Below are positions 24,844 to 29,778 of a stretch of DNA of 29,778 nt, piece after piece; position 1 is the first letter of the stretch, and the number at the start of each line of letters is the position of its first letter. A model generated the notes under the pieces. That model was given only the letters and a program-made list of their open reading frames with translations. It did no database searches and was not told where the DNA came from. This DNA comes from Candidatus Uhrbacteria bacterium RIFOXYA2_FULL_40_9 (lineage in GTDB: Bacteria; Patescibacteriota; Patescibacteriia; UBA9934; GWF2-40-263): contig MGEY01000051.1 of the NCBI GenBank assembly GCA_001791615.1, positions 1 through 29,778 of the forward strand, given 5' to 3'. Position numbers and translations under genes: made by a program.

Positions 24844-26262
24844 TTAATATGCTTTTTTAAGTAAGACCACCAGTGGTGTTTTCATGAGCAAGTAAAGGTC
24901 TAGCCAAGGACTCCAATGCTCAATGTAATAGGTATCTAACCGGACTTCGTCCTCAAATGCAAGCTCAGCTCGTCCACTGGTTTGAGCCATGCCTGTAATA
25001 CCAGGTTTAATGGTGAGGACTTTTTTATGATGAGGCTTGTATTGAGCTACTTCTTCTGGGAGGTGCGGTCGAGGTCCTACAAGGGACATACGACCTATGA
25101 ACACAAGATAAAACTCAGGAATTTCATCTAAACTGAACTTACGGATAAATTTTCCTACACGTGTAACACGAGGATCATCCTTCAATTTAAAAAGAGGGGT
25201 ACCTTCTCGTTCATTTCCGTACTTTTTAACAAAAGCCTCATCAAAGCGATATTTGTGAGCATCTTTGATCATGGAACGAAACTTAAAATAATGAAAAGGT
25301 TTTCCCTCTTGTCCTACACGAAAAGATTTTGTGCCATCTGGATAACGAGAAAACAAGATACGTCCCGGTTGTTCAATGAAAAGCGCGATCGCGACCAAAA
25401 TTTGGATTGGAAGAGTGCAAAGAATTAAGAGAAAAGAAACAACAATATCGAAGAAACGTTTGTAAATGGCTCCCCATCCATCAAGAGGAGTTTTTTTCAC
25501 TTCAATAATTGGAATACCTGCATAGGTATGAATATGAGAACGTCCGACAGCAGAGGCAAATAAATCTGTGGCATAACGAAACCCAAGATGTTCTGTGTCT
25601 GTGAATTGAAGAAGGGCAAGAGTCATGGTTTTTGTGGCCTCAGGATCTACCAGAATAATTTCATCAATCTTGTCTGCTTTTTTCATTTTTAAAAGAGTTT
25701 CTTTTGCAGAAGTGGAAAAAACAGCAAAGTGAGCAACAACAGAGAATCCTAAACGGGCTTTGGAAGAAAACAATTCCATAAGAGCTTTGCCAGTACTTGT
25801 TTCTCCAATAAGGGCAATACGATGAACACCAATACCATACCGTAATAAAGAGCGTTGAAGTCCGCGAATGACTAAGCGGGCAAGAGTGACAAAAAAGATG
25901 GCAAGAAGCCATGCAGCAAGAGCGATAAACCGAGAATCAAAAAGGACACGTGAAAAAAATGAAATAGCAAACACCACTGCCATGGAAGCAGAACACGCAA
26001 GAACAATACGACTCAATTCATTGGAAATGGATTTGAGCCGTGTGGAATAGAGACCTGCAATGGCAAAAACAAGAACCCAGAGAAGAGAAATAGGGATGAG
26101 GAAAGAGAGATAGTGTTCAAGAGAAAGATCAAAGATAACAGCGCGGTATTGCGTGAAAAAAGGATGGAAGCGCGCATAATAAGCCGTGGTCCCTGCTGCA
26201 AGAAGGGCAAGGAGATCTAAGGGAACACGTAGTAATGTAAAGGCAAGTTCTGATCTTTTCAT
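24844..26262 (-). CDS. Polyprenyl-phosphate sugar phosphotransferase (second copy)
   Basis: A 472-residue membrane enzyme of the exopolysaccharide polyprenyl glycosylphosphotransferase family that starts a lipid-linked glycan. Four or five N-terminal hydrophobic helices are followed by a CoA-binding-like domain (RIALIGETSTGKALMELF, about 153-170). The C-terminal catalytic domain begins at RFFDIVVSFLLILC (about 267) and includes FKFRSM, a SLDEIPEF catalytic motif, SLVGPRPHLPEEV and PGITGMAQTSGR. It differs clearly from the copy at 9893-11218 in its middle domain and active-site surroundings, so the two may use different sugars. It heads the second glycan operon. Confidence 0.92.
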   Translation of the reverse strand: MKRSELAFTLLRVPLDLLALLAAGTTAYYARFHPFFTQYRAVIFDLSLEHYLSFLIPISLLWVLVFAIAGLYSTRLKSISNELSRIVLACSASMAVVFAISFFSRVLFDSRFIALAAWLLAIFFVTLARLVIRGLQRSLLRYGIGVHRIALIGETSTGKALMELFSSKARLGFSVVAHFAVFSTSAKETLLKMKKADKIDEIILVDPEATKTMTLALLQFTDTEHLGFRYATDLFASAVGRSHIHTYAGIPIIEVKKTPLDGWGAIYKRFFDIVVSFLLILCTLPIQILVAIALFIEQPGRILFSRYPDGTKSFRVGQEGKPFHYFKFRSMIKDAHKYRFDEAFVKKYGNEREGTPLFKLKDDPRVTRVGKFIRKFSLDEIPEFYLVFIGRMSLVGPRPHLPEEVAQYKPHHKKVLTIKPGITGMAQTSGRAELAFEDEVRLDTYYIEHWSPWLDLYLLMKTPLVVLLKKAY

Positions 26263-26271
26263 AATGATTCC

Positions 26272-26280
26272 ATACTATCA
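26272..26280 (-). promoter_or_regulatory. Extended -10 promoter of the second glycan operon
   Basis: On the minus strand, TGATAGTAT fits TGnTAnnnT and ends ten bases before the ATG at 26262, predicting a leader of about three bases. No Shine-Dalgarno is present. Confidence 0.45.
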
Positions 26281-26301
26281 AAAACTTTGTGCAAAGGCGA
26301 G

Positions 26302-26333
26302 TAAAACAAAAACTACCGGATAAATTCCGGTAG
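26302..26333 (-). terminator. Terminator of rnpB
   Basis: On the minus strand, CTACCGGA (26333-26326) pairs with TCCGGTAG (26320-26313) around a five-base loop and is followed by TTTTTGTTTT. It lies seven bases past the 3' strand of the RNase P P1 helix. Confidence 0.85.
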
Positions 26334-26339
26334 GCTTTT

Positions 26340-26825
26340 GTTGTCTTAGGAAATGTCTGTAAGCCGAATTTTGTCTACCCTCAAATTAAACGAGGGGAGA
26401 TGACCATCTATCTAGCCCTCTCGTTGCCGAGAGGATCAAGCGAACGACCAAATTTGCTCTTGCACCAGAAAGGGTTTACCACGCTTCCATGTCACCATGG
26501 AGCGAGATGTGTAGCCGACAAGTCGACACCACATCACTTTTCACGTTTTGTTCCGCAAGCGGAACGAGTATTGTCTCTGTGGCATCCTGTTTTCTCACTG
26601 AAGAGGAAACAAGATCCCGCCTAAGCGGGACTTTCCCTAGGCTTTGAATCAGGAATCAGGGAACGAACAAATCCAATTCCTCGAGTCCAGATGCTTATAC
26701 CCGGTCGCCGTTAGCGACTTTCTTTTTCCTTCCTTCTTGCGAAGGAAGAGGTGTTCGGACTTTCCTCGCGTTTGCATTGTTCAAGACGTTGCAAACCCGT
26801 AGTCATCCGACACTCCTAAGACAAC
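26340..26825 (-). ncRNA. rnpB: RNase P RNA (bacterial type A)
   Basis: The catalytic RNA that removes 5' leaders from tRNA precursors. On the minus strand, the first 12 bases pair perfectly with the last 12 as P1 (GTTGTCTTAGGA with TCCTAAGACAAC). P3 (GTTTGCA/TGCAAAC), the universal P4 strand GAGGAAAGTCCG, the GATGCCACAGAGACAA segment, GTGAAAAGTG, GGTAAACCC with GCAAGAGCAAAT, GGCTAGATAGATGGTCATC, and ACAAAATTCGGCTTACAG follow in the right order. At about 486 bases it is longer than most bacterial examples (about 350-400), with extra AT- and GC-rich hairpin arms between P4 and the specificity domain. Promoter and terminator are both visible. Confidence 0.97.
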
Positions 26826-27154
26826 AAAAAGGTTATCAAAAATCAGGAAAAATGTCAATGTAGGATCCCCGAAGCTGAATTCAAAATGCGTCAGCATTTT
26901 GTCTTTTCGTTATTTCGCCTAACGTTTGCGTGTATGCGATGTTTGCCGTAGCGTAGCGGAGGCAAATGTGGGTGAAAGAAATTGCGCCTCCATTAAAATT
27001 AAGAATCGCAATTTTCTTTTCCGTTTTGGGCGAAGGGCAGAGGGGAATTAAAGGGGTGAATGCCCGTAGCCCAAAACTCCTTATCCATTACAACTACTCA
27101 ATGTTGACTTTAGTTGAAAGATTTAATTTATTAATAAAATTTTTTTTCATTTTG
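26826..27154. other. Intergenic hairpin-rich stretch, no gene seen
   Basis: It contains the rnpB promoter at its left end and then four stem-loops: 26883-26889/26894-26900 (AAAATGC/GCATTTT), 26942-26947/26961-26966 (TTTGCC/GGCAAA), 26979-26986/27007-27014 (AAATTGCG/CGCAATTT), and 27023-27031/27069-27077 (GTTTTGGGC/GCCCAAAAC) with an inner GGGCA/TGCCC. The block from about 26921 to 27077 is richer in G+C than the surroundings and may be a dispersed intergenic repeat or MITE-like element. No ORF here resembles a protein. Confidence 0.5.
26830..26858 (-). promoter_or_regulatory. Promoter of rnpB
   Basis: On the minus strand, a perfect TTGACA (26858-26853), a 17-base spacer and TAACCT (26835-26830) preceded by TGA. 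Transcription would start around 26823-26825, exactly at the first base of the P1 helix, which supports both calls. Confidence 0.75.
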
Positions 27155-27856
27155 TTATTTATCGGTGAATACCACCAATCGTTTCGAATAACTTTTAGAA
27201 ATTTTATCCCAAACTCCTATACAAGTGATGAGATTAAGGTGATCCTTGTCATCGTCTGATGTAAATACATCTGATGCATACTCATCTTTATCGTATGTTC
27301 GTATTTCACGTACAACGAAAGTGGTAATCATCCTATTTTCGTCTTCCACAAAGATCTTATCCCCTTTGCGTAATTCATGTAAATGACTAAATACCGCCGG
27401 TATATTATTTATCCAATCATAGTGCCCTGCAATAACGGCGGTGCCACTCTCTCCAGGGCGTGATCCGAGACTATACCAGACTACCTCGTCAGGGTCTTTG
27501 GGCGTATCCATTGCCCCGTCAGATGTAAGACCCACAGGAATAATAGCAGCATCGACATTAATTCCTGTAATTTTCAAACGCACTGGCAACCCAATACTTG
27601 TTTGTTCTTGATTTGAGAAAGCTGTAACATCTTCAGTAAGCAATACCGGACTATCTTGGGCAACAACATTTCCAACAAGTAGTGTTGAGATACTCTGGAT
27701 TATGTTTTTTGGAATAAAGGAGAAAAGTAACACTACAAAGAGAGCAAACCCCAAAAGGAAAGTTGTTAACCATGTTCGTTTTGATAAGATTTTTGACCGC
27801 ATAAATTTTGTAATAAGTTCTTGACCATAAATGCCAGACAAACTCTTGCCTGGCAT
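27155..27856 (-). CDS. Sortase (class D/E/F-like)
   Basis: A membrane-bound transpeptidase that joins LPXTG proteins to the cell surface. The 233 residues have one N-terminal transmembrane helix (about 28-48) and a sortase domain with the catalytic triad visible: H145 in IAGHYDW, C212 in LITCIG, and R226 in SKRLVVF. The compact domain and AGHYDW form fit small class D/E/F sortases rather than class A or B. Codons 1-8 coincide with one arm of a hairpin (27830-27857), so the real start may be M19 at 27802 (MRSKILSKRTW). It lies 29 bases after the LPNTG protein gene, its likely substrate. Confidence 0.9.
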   Translation of the reverse strand: MPGKSLSGIYGQELITKFMRSKILSKRTWLTTFLLGFALFVVLLFSFIPKNIIQSISTLLVGNVVAQDSPVLLTEDVTAFSNQEQTSIGLPVRLKITGINVDAAIIPVGLTSDGAMDTPKDPDEVVWYSLGSRPGESGTAVIAGHYDWINNIPAVFSHLHELRKGDKIFVEDENRMITTFVVREIRTYDKDEYASDVFTSDDDKDHLNLITCIGVWDKISKSYSKRLVVFTDK

Positions 27857-27857
27857 T
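27830..27857 (-). other. Hairpin between the LPXTG gene and the sortase gene
   Basis: AATGCCAG and CTGGCATT pair over eight bases around a 12-base loop. It could be a weak terminator or RNA-stability element for the LPXTG transcript. It overlaps the first codons of the longest sortase frame and favours a later sortase start. Confidence 0.5.
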
Positions 27858-27885
27858 TGCTAATTCATTCTTTCTTATGCTTAGG

Positions 27886-29706
27886 CTAAGATGTCTGTTT
27901 TCTTCGAGAAAAATAGGATAGGATTAAAATGCCAAAGATGCCAGATAGTATAACACCATACCATGGAATATTTTTTTCATCTGCATGAAGTCCGGTATTC
28001 GGTAGTTTGGGTACAACCGTATCGGGCGTAGGAACGACGGGGCTCACAATAACAGTGGCAATTGCGTTGTCTCTCGCTATTAAACCATTAGCCTCTCCGC
28101 TCGCGGTGATAGTGTTAACTGTGGTTTCGGTGAGGTTTGTCTGGCAGGTGTATGTCCATGTCTCAGCAGGGTCAAGTTTTGAATCATTATTTGCATCTCC
28201 GGAAATATAATTCACTGGGCCACACTTATTATCGGTGAGTTGAACATTGCTTAATGGCTCTGTTCCTGGGTTGGTGACTTTATTGGTGTAAGTAACTATT
28301 CCTCCATCGGCTGGTAAAGTCAGCGGGCTTGGAACTTTTGTTACATGAATCAAAGGTGGCACTACTGGAATGCCGACAATAACTGTAGCATTTGCGATAT
28401 CAGTTGCGCTTATGCCATTAGCCCATCCGATCGTAGTGACTATGTTTGTGTGAGTTTCAGACAGCGTCGTTGAACAGGTGTATACCCATGTTTCAGTCAC
28501 ATCAAGTTTGTTGTCACTATCCGTGTCCCCGGAAACGTGGACAATGGGACTGCAGGTATCGCCGACCATTGTTATATTACTTACCGAAACAGTTCCTATA
28601 TTGGTAAGCGTGTAAGTGTACTTTACCGAACCGGATCCATCCGGCAAAGCCAAAGGACTTGGCACTTTCACCACATCAATGAGAGGTGGAACAGGTGTAG
28701 AATACGAACTGCCGCCGCCACCACTGCTAGGCGCAATATCGTTGTTAGTGACAGTACAGGTCTTAATATCACCTAATGCAAGAGTGATTGTCCCGTCGGT
28801 GGCACAATCACCTCCAATAACAGATGTATAGTTAGAGTTAGGAGTTTCAGAAACCGTATGTGATCCTATTGTGAATGTATTTGCAACTCCTGATGTTACG
28901 CTACCACTATCAACAAAGAGAGGGAAATCAGCAATTACCTTAGTTCTACCATTATCATTGATGATAATTTTGTTTACGATGAGTTGAGGCGCGATATCAT
29001 TGTTGGTAATAGTACAGGTTTTGGTTTCGCCTGCCAAAATAGTTCCCGAACAATTACCGGAACCTGTTTGTAAATAGCCAGCGGGAACGACCGGCTCTGT
29101 TACTGAATAAGCGCCAGCATCAAGAGTAACATCCACACCAGCTCCAGAACCGGCGAAAGCGCTTGGAGACACATTCGTACCAGTGACATTAAGAGTAAAA
29201 TCAGAAGCAACTGCCGTGCCACCATTGTCGTTGATTACTGTTTTGATGACATGAAGAGTTGCGGTGAGTGGAACAACCACGTTGTCATTATTGGTAATTG
29301 TACAAGTTGCAGTATCACCAGCCTCAAGTGTGATTGAAGATCCGACAACTGGCGCGCCACCGTTTTTTATACAGCTCCAAGATGAAGCCGTGTACCCGGC
29401 AGGACCAGCTGATTCAGATAAAGTATAAGCTCCAGCAACAAAAGTACCACCACTGACTACATCGGTAGAGCCTGCAGCGCCAGGGCCGGAAATCGAAGTC
29501 GGTCCGGTAGCTGTTAAAGTCCAATCTGATTCAACAGCCGTACCGCCATCATCATTAACTACAATTTTATCAAGTGTAAGGCTTGTCGGAACGGTAATTT
29601 CTGTATTGTTTAATGTAACCGCGCCGGTACCATTATTTTCAGCGTCAGCCAATAACCTTCCCATAATAGTTGAGTTGCCGCTATCAGTGATTGAAGCCTC
29701 AGCCAT
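27886..29706 (-). CDS. LPXTG surface protein, 5'-truncated (DUF3494 remnant, SpaA-like and DUF11-like repeats)
   Basis: The visible 606 residues lack a signal peptide. The first 40 (GRLLADAENNGTGAVTLNNT, then EITVP) match the end of a DUF3494 ice-binding-like adhesin domain, so some 200 or more residues are missing upstream. Three SpaA/prealbumin-like repeats follow (about 45-325), each with an NDxGGTAV-type start and CTITNND or CTVTNND end. A GGGG linker leads to two DUF11-like repeats (about 340-550; DVVKVPSPLALP and HVTKVPSPLTLP). The C-terminus has LPNTG (568-572), a hydrophobic helix and RRK, a complete sortase sorting signal. The ATG sits directly after the repeat, and an in-frame TGA lies one codon earlier, so the start is almost certainly an accident of the junction. 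Higher G+C than the glycan operons suggests a different history. Confidence 0.82.
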   Translation of the reverse strand: MAEASITDSGNSTIMGRLLADAENNGTGAVTLNNTEITVPTSLTLDKIVVNDDGGTAVESDWTLTATGPTSISGPGAAGSTDVVSGGTFVAGAYTLSESAGPAGYTASSWSCIKNGGAPVVGSSITLEAGDTATCTITNNDNVVVPLTATLHVIKTVINDNGGTAVASDFTLNVTGTNVSPSAFAGSGAGVDVTLDAGAYSVTEPVVPAGYLQTGSGNCSGTILAGETKTCTITNNDIAPQLIVNKIIINDNGRTKVIADFPLFVDSGSVTSGVANTFTIGSHTVSETPNSNYTSVIGGDCATDGTITLALGDIKTCTVTNNDIAPSSGGGGSSYSTPVPPLIDVVKVPSPLALPDGSGSVKYTYTLTNIGTVSVSNITMVGDTCSPIVHVSGDTDSDNKLDVTETWVYTCSTTLSETHTNIVTTIGWANGISATDIANATVIVGIPVVPPLIHVTKVPSPLTLPADGGIVTYTNKVTNPGTEPLSNVQLTDNKCGPVNYISGDANNDSKLDPAETWTYTCQTNLTETTVNTITASGEANGLIARDNAIATVIVSPVVPTPDTVVPKLPNTGLHADEKNIPWYGVILSGIFGILILSYFSRRKQTS

Positions 29707-29758
29707 GGGTCAGTCGTAAATCCTGTGGAGTGACCAAACAAAAAGAGATATCCTATTA
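29707..29758. repeat. Right copy of 52-bp inverted terminal repeat
   Basis: The exact reverse complement of positions 1-52. It begins on the base after the truncated surface-protein frame, and its inner portion carries the in-frame TGA that blocks upstream extension of that frame. Confidence 0.9.
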
Positions 29759-29778
29759 GAGATATCTCTTTTTGTTTG
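29735..29778. repeat. Terminal 18-bp palindromic hairpin
   Basis: CAAACAAAAAGAGATATC (29735-29752), an eight-base spacer, and its exact reverse complement (29761-29778) end the window. The shape fits a fold-back at a contig end, a repeat-borne hairpin or terminator, or a replicon end. It overlaps the 52-bp inverted repeat, whose left copy begins within the same loop sequence. Confidence 0.85.

Noticed and set aside
26920..27077. Integron attC site, because of GCCTAAC near 26927 and long stems
   Set aside because: No matching GTTRRRY partner at the right distance, and no integrase or cassette array is present.
1391..29706. UGA recoding to glycine as in Gracilibacteria/Absconditabacteria
   Set aside because: Genes are full length under the standard code and several (ruvA, GT2 at 4663) end in TGA at sensible C-termini.
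1..29778. Linear plasmid or phage with hairpin telomeres
   Set aside because: Inverted ends and a terminal palindrome fit the shape, but the cargo is housekeeping (rnpB, ruvA, nrdJ) plus envelope operons, and no protelomerase, replication or virion gene is seen. It is kept only as one alternative in the repeat finding.
1..29778. tRNA genes or CRISPR arrays
   Set aside because: I found no GGTTCRANNCC box with a plausible cloverleaf and no regularly spaced repeats.

Overview
The window looks like a chromosomal piece of a bacterium from the Candidate Phyla Radiation (Patescibacteria). The basis is indirect. The genes are AT-rich and tightly packed, TGA acts as an ordinary stop, and a full-length DUF4012 surface protein lies in a glycan operon. 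A sortase and an LPXTG protein point to a monoderm-like envelope, and Shine-Dalgarno sequences are almost absent. No rRNA or tRNA is present to fix the lineage, so the assignment is an inference.

Layout. (1) Positions 1-1319 hold no convincing protein gene. The stretch is GC-rich, full of C6-C9 runs and perfect stems, contains two back-to-back H-type pseudoknots, and ends in a plus-strand terminator; I read it as one or two large structured non-coding RNAs of unknown class. (2) nrdJ, a B12-dependent ribonucleotide reductase (1391-3520, plus). (3) A minus-strand glycan operon read from 13428 to 3542: O-antigen ligase/polymerase-like protein, polyprenyl sugar phosphotransferase, nucleotidyltransferase-fold protein, GT2, alkaline-phosphatase-superfamily enzyme, GT4, GT2, GT4. 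(4) A plus-strand housekeeping set from 13507 to 16695: Smr protein, HD-like protein, ruvA, FemAB-type aminoacyltransferase. (5) A second minus-strand glycan/surface operon read from 26262 to 16758: second sugar phosphotransferase, three GT4 enzymes, DUF4012 protein, membrane protein with DUF11-like domains. (6) rnpB (RNase P RNA, minus) with its own promoter and terminator. (7) A 329-base intergenic stretch of hairpins. (8) A sortase and the C-terminal part of an LPXTG surface protein whose 5' end is cut exactly at a repeat.

How they work together. The two phosphotransferases would load a first sugar phosphate onto a polyprenyl carrier, the seven glycosyltransferases would extend it, and the ligase-like protein would polymerise or transfer the product. 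The phosphatase-superfamily and nucleotidyltransferase-fold proteins could add or remove phospho-substituents. No flippase or nucleotide-sugar synthesis genes are present here. FemAB, DUF4012, DUF11-like, sortase and LPXTG proteins belong to the same cell-surface theme.

Unusual points. The two ends of the window carry the same 52-base sequence in inverted orientation, and the right end folds into an 18-bp hairpin. Several transcription units show an extended -10 box (TGnTAnnnT) so close to the start codon that the mRNAs should be leaderless or nearly so, matching the missing Shine-Dalgarno sites.
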